Of a stretch of DNA of 55,991 nucleotides, positions 19,613 through 28,307 are shown piece by piece. Source of the stretch: Isosphaeraceae bacterium (lineage in GTDB: Bacteria > Planctomycetota > Planctomycetia > Isosphaerales > Isosphaeraceae); assembly GCA_025356435.1 (NCBI GenBank), contig JANXSY010000291.1, forward strand, positions 1-55,991, given 5' to 3'. The notes under the pieces are model-generated. The model searched no databases. It was not told the DNA's origin and saw only the letters and a list, made by a program, of their open reading frames with translations. Every line of letters begins with the position of its first letter. The first letter of the stretch is position 1. The position numbers and the translations under genes were made by a program.

Positions 19613-20461
19613 TTACGAGAAAAGCGTCGCTTCGGCCGTCTCGGACAAGAGCCATCGTTTGTCGTCGGAGGTAAGGAAGTCGAGCCGATTCTTGATGAGA
19701 TCGAGGCTATCGGTGTATTTGTCTTTGACGACCTGGAACGGACAATCGCTCTCCCACATGCAGCGGCGCGCGCCGAAGGCCGAGACGACACGCTTGATGA
19801 GCGGGGCGAGGTCGTCATAGGGCGGCTGCTTTTTGCCGAGCGCATAGAACGCGCCGACCTTCACGAATAGTCGAGGATGCCTGGATAGGGCGCAAAGGGC
19901 GTCGACCTCCTCTGCGCGGATCGTGCCGTCGACACCGATCCGGCCGAGGTGGTCAATGATGACCTTTGTCTCGGGGAATTTCTCGCACATCCGATCAACC
20001 TCGGGGAAGCCCGAGGCATCGATCAGGCAGCTCAGCGCCTGGCCAGTCTTCGCGGCGGTCATGAACATGACGGGATAACCCTCGGGCTCAAGCCAGCGCG
20101 CCGAGGGGAGTTTGCTGTACTGCGGCTGGATGCGGAAGGCGCGAATACCCTTCGATTTGAATCCGATCATGATCGCGTCGAGGCCCGACCCAAACGGATC
20201 GATGATCGCCGTACCGGCAAACCGATCGGGATACAGCTTGATCATATCCGTCATATAGCGGTTATCAAATTTATAGTAAGACATCTGGATCAGGTTGACC
20301 CGTCCTACACCGGCAGGCTTGCAGGTCGCGAGCAACTCTTCGGAGGTGAAGGAGGGCGGCTGCATGTCGGCCAGCTTGAAGCCCTCGGCGAGTGGATAAT
20401 GCTCGATGTCGGGCGTCCAGATATGGCTGTGAGCGTCGATGTACGTCTCGGCGTTTCCCAC
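19613..20461 (-). CDS. amidohydrolase family (TIM-barrel) metal-dependent hydrolase
   Basis: A 282-residue protein of the amidohydrolase-2 group. It opens with YIDAHSHIWTPDIEHYPL, which gives the HxH metal-binding motif. It continues with a strand-helix alternation ending in VIIDHLGRIG (a metal-ligand His), LFVKVGAFYALG and the C-terminal CMWESDCPFQVV segment with the conserved Asp of the family. Relatives include lactonases and decarboxylases; the substrate cannot be told here. The start is a GTG at 20461 with AAGGAG seven bases upstream. The next element upstream on the same strand is a D-aminoacylase relic, itself of the wider amidohydrolase superfamily, but the two are different families. 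Confidence 0.85.
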   Translation of the reverse strand: MGNAETYIDAHSHIWTPDIEHYPLAEGFKLADMQPPSFTSEELLATCKPAGVGRVNLIQMSYYKFDNRYMTDMIKLYPDRFAGTAIIDPFGSGLDAIMIGFKSKGIRAFRIQPQYSKLPSARWLEPEGYPVMFMTAAKTGQALSCLIDASGFPEVDRMCEKFPETKVIIDHLGRIGVDGTIRAEEVDALCALSRHPRLFVKVGAFYALGKKQPPYDDLAPLIKRVVSAFGARRCMWESDCPFQVVKDKYTDSLDLIKNRLDFLTSDDKRWLLSETAEATLFS

Positions 20462-20497
20462 TTTGTCACTCCTTATCTCGGAAGAGTCTCAACGATC

Positions 20498-20895
20498 TCA
20501 CGACCCCCAGCGGCGGATCACCCGGCCCGGCCTGGCCCCCGTGAGCTTGCCGCCGCTGATGACGGGCTTGCCGTTGACGAAGAGGAAGGCGACCCCCTCG
20601 CTGTACTGAAATGGGGCGTTTTACGTCGATTTATCGAGCACCAAGGCTGGATGAGAGCGAGATTCATGTCCCTCTCGGTGTGATGCTCATAAATCGTAGA
20701 TACCGATCCCACCTGCTCGATCAGGAGGTCAAAAAGGACGTCGAGCGAGTCGAGAGTGGGCGTCAGACCGCGCGTCTTAATGGCCAGCACGCGATCCATC
20801 GTCTGGCCCTCGTAAGGCCCCTCTGCCGCCGGCGCGACGATGGGCAGAAGGCCGATGAGGAGGATGCTGGTGATCGCGGCTAAATAAAGACGCAT
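20498..20895 (-). pseudogene. remnant of an N-acyl-D-amino-acid deacylase gene
   Basis: About 400 bases are left of a gene that normally has about 1.6 kb. A signal peptide (MRLYLAAITSILLIGLLPIV) is followed directly by a late internal segment of the family (YEGQTMDRVLAIK, DVLFDLLIEQ, ERDMNLALIQPWCSI). Then, in another reading frame, the normal C terminus appears (EGVAFLFVNGKPVISGGKLT then GARPGRVIRR). So at least two internal deletions have joined three pieces: the metal-binding catalytic core is gone and the last junction, near 20617-20625, shifts the frame. The gene is not functional as a deacylase. A shorter translated product of 125 residues is possible but unlikely to fold. Confidence 0.8.
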
Positions 20896-20981
20896 CGCTG
20901 CCTCGTTGATGACGACTCAAGCCGGGTCTCACCGAGAAGAAGATCTCCGCGATTGTAGACCCACCCGGTCGTCGCCGATAG

Positions 20982-21278
20982 CTATCCGCCCGCGATGGCT
21001 CCCACAATGAGGAAGGGCTCCGTCCCTGACGCAACGGCATCGGGCAGGAGGGCATCCGGCGATTCGTGGGAGAGGTCGTCTTCGCAGGCGAAGAATCTCA
21101 GGAAGGCTCGACGCTGGTGGGTGGTATGGTCGCGGATCGTGCCGCGCAGCGTCGGATAGCGGGCTTCGAGGGCGTCGAGGACCGAGCGCTGGGTCACAGG
21201 GCCCTCGACGTTCAGTTCCACCTCTCCGGACACGCTGGCGATTGTCCGGAGATGGTAGGGGAGCACGACTCGGATCAT
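20982..21278 (-). CDS. MoaD/ThiS-like small beta-grasp protein
   Basis: A 98-residue protein with a ubiquitin-like MoaD/ThiS pattern. It starts [20 protein letters not shown], continues with the [21 protein letters not shown] helix and ends exactly in Gly-Gly (IVGAIAGG), the tail that in this family is adenylated and thiocarboxylated. Its ATG overlaps the stop codon of the BNR-repeat gene (ATGA), so the two are co-translated. In known cases such proteins carry sulfur for molybdopterin or thiamine synthesis, or act as protein modifiers. No molybdopterin or thiamine genes are nearby, so its real role is open. Confidence 0.85.
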   Translation of the reverse strand: MIRVVLPYHLRTIASVSGEVELNVEGPVTQRSVLDALEARYPTLRGTIRDHTTHQRRAFLRFFACEDDLSHESPDALLPDAVASGTEPFLIVGAIAGG

Positions 21279-22390
21279 GGGAGCGTCTGCACCTCGACCG
21301 AAAGGACGGCCGGGAGGTCGCGGACGATCGGTGCCCAGGTGTCGCCCGAGTCGGCCGAGGCGTAGACCTGACCGCCCGTGGTGCCGAAGTACACGCCGCA
21401 CGAGTCGAGCGAGTCGACCGCCATCGCATTGCGGAGGACGTTGACATAACAGTTACTCTGCGGGAGACCATTGGTCAGCGGTTCCCATTCATTCCCCCCG
21501 GTCCGGCTTCGATAGACGCGAAGCTTGCCCTCGGGCGGGTAATGCTCGGAGTCGCTCTTGATCGGGACGACGTAGATCGTCTCCGGCTCGTGCGCGTGGA
21601 CGTCGATCGGAAACCCGAAATCGGTCGGCAAGTTCCCGCTGACCTCGTGCCACGAATCGCCTGCGTCATCGCTGCGCATAACGTCCCAGTGCTTCTGCAT
21701 GAATAGCACGCCCGGACGCGACGGGTGCATGGCGATCCGGTGGACGCAGTGGCCGACCTCGGCCTCGGGTTCGGGCATGAAGTTCGACTTCAGCCCCCGG
21801 TTAATCGGCCGCCACGACACGCCGCCGTCGTCGGTCCGGAACGCGCCGGCGGCCGAGATCGCGACGAACATCCGGCCCGGATCGCTCGGGTCGAGAAGAA
21901 TCGTGTGGAGGCACATCCCTCCGGCACCCGGCTGCCAGCGCGGACCCGACCCGTGCTCACGCAAGCCGGGAAGCTCTTGCCACGACTTACCGCCGTCGAC
22001 CGTGCGGAATATGGCGGCGTCTTCGACTCCCGCGTAGACCGTCTCGGGGTCGGTCAACGACGGTTCGAGCTGCCAGACACGCTTGAACTCCCAGGGGTGT
22101 TGCGTGCCGTCAAACCACATGTGGGTGCCCGGGACGCCGTCGTATTTGAACTCATTGCCGACCGGCTCCCACGTCTTGCCGCCGTCGTTCGATCGCTGGA
22201 TCATCTGCCCGAACCAGCCGCTGGACTGCGACGCATAGAGCCGATTCGGATCGGCGGGCGACCCTTTGGCGTGATAAATCTCCCAACCCGCGAAGTGGGG
22301 ACCGCTGATATCCCAGCGTTTCCGACTTCCATCCGCCGTCAAGACGAACGCGCCCTTGCGCGTGCCGACCAGAACCCGTACCGCGCTCAT
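21275..22390 (-). CDS. BNR/WD40-like beta-propeller protein (sialidase-like fold)
   Basis: A 371-residue protein built of repeated Asp-box/BNR motifs ([56 protein letters not shown]), which form a beta-propeller like that of exo-sialidases or photosystem assembly factors. It opens [18 protein letters not shown], a form shared by a bacterial family annotated as sialidase- or glycosyl-hydrolase-like without proven activity. No signal peptide is visible, so it is probably cytoplasmic. The start at 22390 has GGAAGGAGAGG close upstream. The overlap with the MoaD-like gene suggests a functional pair, with the propeller perhaps serving as a partner or target of the small protein (inference). Confidence 0.88.
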   Translation of the reverse strand: MSAVRVLVGTRKGAFVLTADGSRKRWDISGPHFAGWEIYHAKGSPADPNRLYASQSSGWFGQMIQRSNDGGKTWEPVGNEFKYDGVPGTHMWFDGTQHPWEFKRVWQLEPSLTDPETVYAGVEDAAIFRTVDGGKSWQELPGLREHGSGPRWQPGAGGMCLHTILLDPSDPGRMFVAISAAGAFRTDDGGVSWRPINRGLKSNFMPEPEAEVGHCVHRIAMHPSRPGVLFMQKHWDVMRSDDAGDSWHEVSGNLPTDFGFPIDVHAHEPETIYVVPIKSDSEHYPPEGKLRVYRSRTGGNEWEPLTNGLPQSNCYVNVLRNAMAVDSLDSCGVYFGTTGGQVYASADSGDTWAPIVRDLPAVLSVEVQTLP

Positions 22391-22555
22391 CGGCCTCTCC
22401 TTCCGTGGATGAAAAAGGGGCCGGGACTCGTTGACTCGCCCCCGCCCCGTCTGCCCGCCTGGCCTTGAAAATCTCGTAAACTTACCGAGCCACGAGTTGG
22501 CCATCAAGAAAAATGTCGATCATTCCCATCGTCTTCCTGATGAGTCTTTGGCTCA

Positions 22556-23077
22556 TCAGGAAGAGGGAACGCTGACGGGCGGCGGGATCTCTCTGGGCGG
22601 GTCGCGGTCGAGGCGATCGACGTCGATCGATACTCCCTTGGGAGTTCCCAGCACGTCGCGCCGATAACTCTGTGGATAGCCGAGTTCGGGGTCTGGGGTG
22701 AACTTGAGGATGGCCGAAGTCCCCTTGGGCTGACCGAAGGGGGTTGCGGTCTCCCGCTGGGCCATTTCATCCTTGATCGTCAGGAATAGCCCGTTCACCG
22801 AATAGAACCGAGGCTGACCCGGCTTGGCGACAACCTCACGCCCCCCGGGCAGGAGCGAATAGATCGCCTTGACCTCGCCGTCGCGGACGAAGACGCGGTA
22901 ATGGCCGTTGCCCTGGCCCGAGTTGGTCCATTCGATGTTGTAATCGCGTATCCCCGCCGCGTTCCACTTCGCCTCCGCCACCTTGATCGCGTCGGGCGTG
23001 GCGTCAACGCCCCCGCCGCAGCCAGGAAGGGCGGAGATCAAGACGACAATCGTGAGGATCGGCAAAGAGTAACGCAT
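22556..23077 (-). CDS. DUF6174-type lipoprotein
   Basis: A 173-residue protein with a lipoprotein signal (LTIVVLISALPGC, lipobox ending at Cys20). The mature part shows the DUF6174 pattern: a WNAAGIRDYNIEWTNSG opening, YRVFVRDGEVKAIYSL, FYSVNGLFLTIKDEM, and near the end KFTPDPELGYPQSYRRD. The family is secreted or lipid-anchored, and its function is unknown. Sorting to the outer or inner membrane cannot be told. It lies downstream of the GTPase-associated gene on the same strand, with a 57-base gap, so it may or may not share that operon. Confidence 0.85.
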   Translation of the reverse strand: MRYSLPILTIVVLISALPGCGGGVDATPDAIKVAEAKWNAAGIRDYNIEWTNSGQGNGHYRVFVRDGEVKAIYSLLPGGREVVAKPGQPRFYSVNGLFLTIKDEMAQRETATPFGQPKGTSAILKFTPDPELGYPQSYRRDVLGTPKGVSIDVDRLDRDPPREIPPPVSVPSS

Positions 23078-23134
23078 TCGCTAATTGTACAGGACGGCGA
23101 AGAGAAAGGAACGACCGGCTACGGTCGCGTCCGG

Positions 23135-24490
23135 TCATCGAACGGGCAGTCTCCGCAGGAATCGGGCGTAGTCGTTCAAGGCTGAGTTCTGTTCGGCGAG
23201 AGGGGTGGCGAAAGGGAGGCTCAGTGACTCGGAGAGGAAGTGGGGAACTTCCTCGGCCGGTCGATGGCCGGGGTCGAGATGGAAGGACCAGGCGAGCACC
23301 CGGACTTGCCAGTCGAGCGGACCTTCGGCGAAGTCGGCGGGCAAGGGACGGTCGGGGCGAAAGAGGAGGATGTGGGCGTGCCAGGCTGCGGCGCGATCAG
23401 GGTGCGGAAATCGAGCGAGGTTATCCAGCGTAAGAGGGGCATCTGAGCAAGACAGACGCTCTCTCAGACGCTGCATGATCGCGTAGGGAGCGGACGGACC
23501 TGGTTCCAGAATCCCGAAGTGTTCGGCCAGGGCAATGAGGCCCTCTTCGATTCGCCGCCGCTGCGTTGGGGTTAGAGGCGCGGCTTGCTCGGAACGCGCG
23601 GGCTGAGGCGTCTCGACTGGGGTCTTCTCCGCGAGCCGCTTCGGAGGCGGAAGGGTCACGAGCTTACCGCCCTCAGTCCAGGCCAGGCTGAGGGCCGCGA
23701 GTGCGACGAAGGCGAATCCGAGCCATGCCAACTTGCCTCCCCACCCTGATCCTCTCCCACGGAGGAGGAAGGTCGAAGGTGGTTGCCGAACCCCGTTCCC
23801 AGGTCGAGGAGAGGTCATTGAAATGGGAACGGCATACGAGCGATCGAGCGCGATACCCGTCAGTCGGGGAAGAGCGGCAAGGTCGGGGCGGTTGCCGAGG
23901 GCGAAGGTCCAGGTGGAGAGGGTCAGTCGGGCTCGGCGACGGAGCGGCAGCGCCAGCCAGACCTGACGGGCGAGGCCGTCGATCGGGCCGGGGGCTTCAA
24001 GGACGACTCGACGGCCTCGGGCCAGAAGCTCGGCGACCTGCCTGGCGAGGGGGTCGTCGGGAGGTGTCGGCTCGGGAGGGGGGACGTGGTCGAGGACCAG
24101 ATTTCCCGAAGGCAGGGAGGTCGTCTCGGCCGTCCAGTCTTTGCAGAGGTCGGTCGCGAGGTCAAAGGGAAAGGCCCCGGCCTTGCGGTAGTCGCCGCCT
24201 GAGAGGAAGAGGGCGTGAAAGGCGAGCGCGCCAGGTCGTCCGCGATCGTCGCATCCCTGGGGACAGGGGCCGATGATGGCCCAGGGGCCGCTCGGCAGCC
24301 TGAGCGCGATCAGACCGCCCGCATCGGCCGATCCGGCGGGCCGTTCGCCGTAGCGCTGACAGGCTGCGCGAAGGTCGGCAACCCACTCGTCTCGGCAGCC
24401 GGGAGAGCGGGCGAGGACAGCGTAGCCCTTGTCCCAGAACGGGAAGCTGCCGTAAACAGCCTGTTCGTAGCGGACGGAGACCGTCGGCAT
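23135..24490 (-). CDS. GTPase-associated protein (GAP1-like), membrane-spanning
   Basis: A 451-residue protein lying 10 bases downstream of the membrane GTPase gene. Its N-terminal 200 residues (QAVYGSFPFWDKGYAVLA, then ALRLPSGPWAIIGPCPQGCD, GALAFHALFLSGGDYRK, and LPLRRRARLTLSTWTFA) resemble, from memory, the N-terminal region of proteins named GTPase-associated protein 1. One membrane helix is seen at about residues 254-273 (LAWLGFAFVALAALSLAW). A Pro-rich linker and a helical C-terminal domain (RRRIEEGLIALAEHF) follow. Residues 240-252 (TFLLRGRGSGWGG) are coded by a copy of a palindromic intergenic repeat, discussed as a finding. The family call is tentative. Tight coupling suggests that it works with the GTPase. 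Confidence 0.6.
   Translation of the reverse strand: MPTVSVRYEQAVYGSFPFWDKGYAVLARSPGCRDEWVADLRAACQRYGERPAGSADAGGLIALRLPSGPWAIIGPCPQGCDDRGRPGALAFHALFLSGGDYRKAGAFPFDLATDLCKDWTAETTSLPSGNLVLDHVPPPEPTPPDDPLARQVAELLARGRRVVLEAPGPIDGLARQVWLALPLRRRARLTLSTWTFALGNRPDLAALPRLTGIALDRSYAVPISMTSPRPGNGVRQPPSTFLLRGRGSGWGGKLAWLGFAFVALAALSLAWTEGGKLVTLPPPKRLAEKTPVETPQPARSEQAAPLTPTQRRRIEEGLIALAEHFGILEPGPSAPYAIMQRLRERLSCSDAPLTLDNLARFPHPDRAAAWHAHILLFRPDRPLPADFAEGPLDWQVRVLAWSFHLDPGHRPAEEVPHFLSESLSLPFATPLAEQNSALNDYARFLRRLPVR
23736..23773. repeat. palindromic GC-rich repeat inside a coding region
   Basis: The sequence CCTCCCCACCCTGATCCTCT followed by CCCACGGAGGAGGAAGG belongs to the same family as copies at 55808-55846 and 55955-55991 in the non-coding right end. 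Here it lies within the GAP1-like gene, in frame, just before its membrane segment. Confidence 0.7.
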
Positions 24491-24500
24491 CGGGTGCGTA

Positions 24501-26819
24501 TCACTCCGGCTTGGGCAAGACCGGCGGCTTGAAGTCAGAGGCGAAGGAGAGGGTCGTCGGCCCTCCCTTCGTCGGCTTGACGGTCCCGCTGAGAAGCTTC
24601 ATGGCGAGCGGGTCGCCGGGACGACTGCCGAGGACGACGACGGTTGAGTCAGACCAGTCGGCGTCGACGACCTTGATCGTGATCGGGTCGCCAAGCTTCC
24701 AGACGATCGACTGCGGGAAGGTGTAGCGCCAGACGGGCTTGTGCGAGTTGACGATCGTCGGCGACGGCCCATACGACTTCCCGCCAACCTCGATCGTCAC
24801 GGACAGGTCGGGAGCACCACCCGACCACCACTTGCCGATCTCCGAATCGAACTCGCCCCGGAGGAGTGTGACCTTGTAATTGCCGGGAACCGTAACCTTA
24901 TCCCACCACGCGAGATACTCCTTGGCCGGGGCGAGGTGGCGGCCCTCGGGATGCTGCTGGAGGTATTCGCGAAGCCGCGCGGCGACACCTTCGACGTCTT
25001 CAGGGTGATTGATATAGAGGTCGTAGCCGACCCGGTAGGAGTCGTCGTCCCACTCGCGGAGGATGCGGTCCTTGGCCTCGCGGGCTTCGCTCGTGTGGAT
25101 GCCGCCGCCTTCGTGGGCCCTGAGATAATCCGCATACTTCTCGATCCGCGTCTGGTAATGGGTCGGGAAGTCACGCGAGAAGACCTTGGCGCGGTCGAAC
25201 TGACGGTCGTCGAGCGTCTTGACGAACCCGGCGAGCAGGCGTTCGACCTCGGCGCGGTGGGTGCTCTCGGGATGGTCCTTGAGGAAAGCACGCGACTGGT
25301 CGATGAGGTCGGAATAGTCGGCGTTGGGGATGGCGGCCGAGCGGATCAGGTCGTCGATCACCCGACGTTCGAGCATCGACTGCCGCTCGGTGACGCGGGC
25401 CTGATTGGCCTGGAGGAGAGCCTGGACCTCGGCATTCCGGGGCGTCTCGGGGAATTCGCGAAGGAAGGCGCGAAGGGCGAGGTCGATGGCGTCGGGCTTG
25501 TCGGATGAGGCAACGGCCTCGGCCTTCACTTCGCGCCATCGTGTGTCGTGCCGGGCCTCATCGTGCGACTTCTCGACCTTCACGATCTCGGGGGCGAGCG
25601 CGGGCCGCTGTTCCTTGAGCATTGCGAGCTGGCCCCGAAGGCCAGGGTCGGCCGTGCCGGCGGCGACGCGGTCTCTCGCAGCCTTGACGTGCCACTCCGC
25701 CAACTTCTCCTGGGCCTGTCGGGTCTTCCCCGGCCAGAAATAGGGAAGGGTTGGATGCCAGGCCAGCAGGTCGTTCCAACGGGCCTCGACGAGTGTCGCG
25801 GGGTTGTCGACCTCGAAGGCGACAGCGTCGCGATAGCCGAGGGCGTCGTGTCCCGCGAGCCCGGCGGCCACGAGCCCGAGACTCGCGACGAACCCGGCCA
25901 AGGTCCGCCTTGCCCGCTTCCGACGAGCCGCGGCAAGCCTGCGACGGAACCCCTCGCCCCGGTCGGAGTTCGGATAGCGCTTCTCGTAGGCCGCGACGCC
26001 CCGAGCGAGCCGGGGGAGGTCTTTGGGGGCGAGATCCCAGAGCCATTCGAGCTGGTCGCGGTCGCCGGCTTCGAGCTGTTCGGCGAGCCAGCCCAGCGGC
26101 CCTTCGAGACCGATCGGGTGCAGCTCAGCAGGGGGGCGGCCATCGACCGCGCCTCGGCCATACGAGCTGACCGCGAAGATCGCCCCACGCGGCGCGTGGC
26201 GAGCGAGGGCATGCCGGGTCATCCCGTAGCGGGCCTCGACCAGCCGCTCGACCCCGTCGGACCCCGGCCCCACCTGCGCCATCACGCGATCGAACTTGGT
26301 GAGCAAGAGGGCGACGGGTCGGTCGGTCGTACCGTCTTTCGAGCCGTCGATATAGCGTTCGAGCAGGTTCTCGACCTCCTGCTGCCGACGCCTTCGATCG
26401 GCTGGGTGGGGCGAGCCTTCGGGATCAAGGCAGAGGAACACGGCATCAGAGTCAGCGAAGAACTGCTGGATCGGCTCGTCGGAGCCGAGGGTCACATGTT
26501 CGCCCTGATAATCTTTGAAGATCAGGTCGAACCGCGCGGGGCCGTGATAGAGCCGCAGCCGCAGTTCGGTCTCGGTGAGGGTGCCCGCGAGCGGCTCGCC
26601 CGACTCGATCTGGGCGATCTTCTCGGCCAGATACTCCGCGCTCGGCGGATCGATCGCCGCGAGGCGGACTCCTGGAACCTGCCCGGTCGAGGCCTGTCGG
26701 TAGAACATCGCCAGAAGCGTCGTCTTGCCGACATTGCGGTGGCCAAACAGCGCGATCCGCTTCGGCCCGGTGAGCCGGCGTTCAACGGCGTCGAGATGCA
26801 CCTTGCGACGGTTCGCCAT
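24501..26819 (-). CDS. membrane GTPase with C-terminal C2-like domain
   Basis: A 772-residue protein. The N-terminal GTPase domain has the P-loop GHRNVGKTT at residues 26-34, a DxxG motif in FKDYQGEHV and the specificity motif LLTKFD, plus an FFADSDAVFLCLDPEG strand. After a basic region, one membrane helix spans about residues 304-323 (TLAGFVASLGLVAAGLAGHD). A long helical, tetratrico-like stretch follows (about 340-640). The end carries a beta-rich domain (KVTVPGNYKVTLLRGEF, then DLSVTIEVGGKSYGPSPTIV, VWRYTFPQSIVWKLGD and ITIKVVDADWSDSTV) that looks like a C2 domain. It probably acts at the cytoplasmic membrane, with the GTPase inside. It pairs with the downstream GAP1-like gene. This resembles the GTPase-centred gene pairs of predicted biological-conflict or signalling systems, which is an inference. 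Confidence 0.8.
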   Translation of the reverse strand: MANRRKVHLDAVERRLTGPKRIALFGHRNVGKTTLLAMFYRQASTGQVPGVRLAAIDPPSAEYLAEKIAQIESGEPLAGTLTETELRLRLYHGPARFDLIFKDYQGEHVTLGSDEPIQQFFADSDAVFLCLDPEGSPHPADRRRRQQEVENLLERYIDGSKDGTTDRPVALLLTKFDRVMAQVGPGSDGVERLVEARYGMTRHALARHAPRGAIFAVSSYGRGAVDGRPPAELHPIGLEGPLGWLAEQLEAGDRDQLEWLWDLAPKDLPRLARGVAAYEKRYPNSDRGEGFRRRLAAARRKRARRTLAGFVASLGLVAAGLAGHDALGYRDAVAFEVDNPATLVEARWNDLLAWHPTLPYFWPGKTRQAQEKLAEWHVKAARDRVAAGTADPGLRGQLAMLKEQRPALAPEIVKVEKSHDEARHDTRWREVKAEAVASSDKPDAIDLALRAFLREFPETPRNAEVQALLQANQARVTERQSMLERRVIDDLIRSAAIPNADYSDLIDQSRAFLKDHPESTHRAEVERLLAGFVKTLDDRQFDRAKVFSRDFPTHYQTRIEKYADYLRAHEGGGIHTSEAREAKDRILREWDDDSYRVGYDLYINHPEDVEGVAARLREYLQQHPEGRHLAPAKEYLAWWDKVTVPGNYKVTLLRGEFDSEIGKWWSGGAPDLSVTIEVGGKSYGPSPTIVNSHKPVWRYTFPQSIVWKLGDPITIKVVDADWSDSTVVVLGSRPGDPLAMKLLSGTVKPTKGGPTTLSFASDFKPPVLPKPE

Positions 26820-26921
26820 GAAAGACCCTCGGAGACTCGCTCGTCCCCATCTCTCGTTACGATCGATCCTGACAGAAGGATCGGAGATTCAGAGGTCGGT
26901 CGGTGAGGAACGACTCGCCGC

Positions 26922-27290
26922 CTATTCAAAAGACATGTCGGTCGTGGTGAAGAGGACAGCCCCCGCCGAGCTTAACGCGGCCCGAGCCTCGGCGGTGCCA
27001 AAATCTCGGTGGTTCTCGGTCAGTCGATCGCTTCGAAGAGGCAGATAATGACTGAGAATCTCTGTCGAGTCCAGCGTGGCTGCGGGGTAAGGCGGGGGAC
27101 TCCCGCGTCGATAAAGACGGATAGCGTTTGGGTCGACGAACATCCCGAATTCGATCGAATCGGGGGAGGATTCCAGGACGTTGAAGAAGGCCATGACTGG
27201 ACCCGAGCCCGACCCCTGCGGCTCGGTCGACATCTTTGCGATGAGGACCTGCCGCCCTTCCCGAGCTTCGGCGATCAGATCGACGTCCAT
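26922..27290 (-). CDS. small protein of unknown function
   Basis: A 122-residue protein starting MDVDLIAEAREGRQVLIAKM at 27290; a frame extension to 27317 is less likely. The opening resembles the D-hydrophobic-hydrophobic-A...GR-VLIAEVK strand pattern of nuclease-like domains, followed by a MFVDPNAIRLYRRGSPPPYP segment and a STEILSHYLPL segment. That order is reminiscent of a short PD-(D/E)xK-like family in which the protein states a property for a data-like record, but the catalytic E-x-K here reads IAKM, so no activity should be assumed. It lies between two unknown membrane-associated genes on the same strand and may be part of the GTPase gene cluster. Confidence 0.45.
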   Translation of the reverse strand: MDVDLIAEAREGRQVLIAKMSTEPQGSGSGPVMAFFNVLESSPDSIEFGMFVDPNAIRLYRRGSPPPYPAATLDSTEILSHYLPLRSDRLTENHRDFGTAEARAALSSAGAVLFTTTDMSFE

Positions 27291-27323
27291 GGCTTGTTCT
27301 TCGACCCCGCGTTCCAAGACGGG

Positions 27324-28307
27324 TTAAGCTCTCGCCCCCGCCTTCTTGCCCCGGAATAGGCGGAAGACCAGGCCGAACGGGCGGTAGAGCCAGCGGATCG
27401 GGGCGCCGACAAGGACCATCACCGAGATCAGAACGACCAGCACGGCCAGGCCAACGCCGATCGCGCGGGCCACCCCGGCGCTGATGCCCCAGTCGGCGAG
27501 CATGGTGCCGAAGGTGCCGCCGAGGCCCCGGACGACGCCGTTGCCCATCGAACTCGCCAGCGAGACACCCGCTTTGGCAAACTGTTCAACCGCGTACTGC
27601 GTGGCCCGGCCGGCGGTGTCGACGAACTTATCCGGGTCGGCGAGGAACAAGGTCAGCACGCCCCCCGCGACAAGCTTGCCTTTATTGGGGAGCACCTTTG
27701 TCGTGAAGAAATCCCAGCCGGTCCTGCCGGTCTTGCGGAGCACGCCCAGGCTCGAAGTCCCTTCCCTGGCCAGGGCTTCGGCCACGTCGTCGCCGTAGAC
27801 GCGGACGGCCGAGAGGCCCTCAGTGCCCAGGCTGCGGATCATCGGCTCGGCCTGGCCGGGATAGCGACGGGCCAGCCGCTGTGCCGTCTCGCCCATCTCG
27901 ACCACCAGCCGCTTCTCGGCCGGGGCCAGCGCGGCGAACGTTCGGGCGACTTCCGGCTCGGCCTTCATGAGCTTCGCGAATCGCGATTGGAGCAGCGCCT
28001 CGCTCGGCGCGACTCCGACCGACCTGCCCGCCTTCGCGAAGTTTTCAGCGCGGCGAGCGACGACGTCGAGTCCCTCCTCGGCCGCCTCGCGAACGAAGAG
28101 TCGGCCGCCGGTCTTGCCGGCCTGGATCGCCTCATCGGCCCCCTTGACTACGACCTTGCTGCCGACTTCGGCCTCGCGGACGACCTCTTTCACGACATCG
28201 TCGAGCCATGAGAGCTTGCCCGCGCGGGCCGCCCCCGGCAGGGCCAAGAGGACCACCAGCGCGGTCGAAGCGATCCACCGAGGGCCGACGTTTCGGGAGG
28301 GGCGCAT
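27324..28307 (-). CDS. exported/membrane helical protein of unknown function
   Basis: A 327-residue protein beginning with a signal peptide (residues 7-30, IASTALVVLLALPGAARA) at the ATG at 28307. The middle is a helical Ala/Glu/Arg-rich domain (EVVREAEVGSKVVVKGADEA, EKRLVVEMGETAQRLARRYP). Towards the end there are two Gly-rich hydrophobic stretches, and one strong membrane helix (about 280-303, RAIGVGLAVLVVLISVMVLV), with a basic cytoplasmic tail (RLFRGKKAGARA). I do not recognise a family. Thirty-three bases separate it from the next gene, so it likely leads an operon with the small protein, the GTPase and the GAP1-like gene. Confidence 0.7.
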   Translation of the reverse strand: MRPSRNVGPRWIASTALVVLLALPGAARAGKLSWLDDVVKEVVREAEVGSKVVVKGADEAIQAGKTGGRLFVREAAEEGLDVVARRAENFAKAGRSVGVAPSEALLQSRFAKLMKAEPEVARTFAALAPAEKRLVVEMGETAQRLARRYPGQAEPMIRSLGTEGLSAVRVYGDDVAEALAREGTSSLGVLRKTGRTGWDFFTTKVLPNKGKLVAGGVLTLFLADPDKFVDTAGRATQYAVEQFAKAGVSLASSMGNGVVRGLGGTFGTMLADWGISAGVARAIGVGLAVLVVLISVMVLVGAPIRWLYRPFGLVFRLFRGKKAGARA

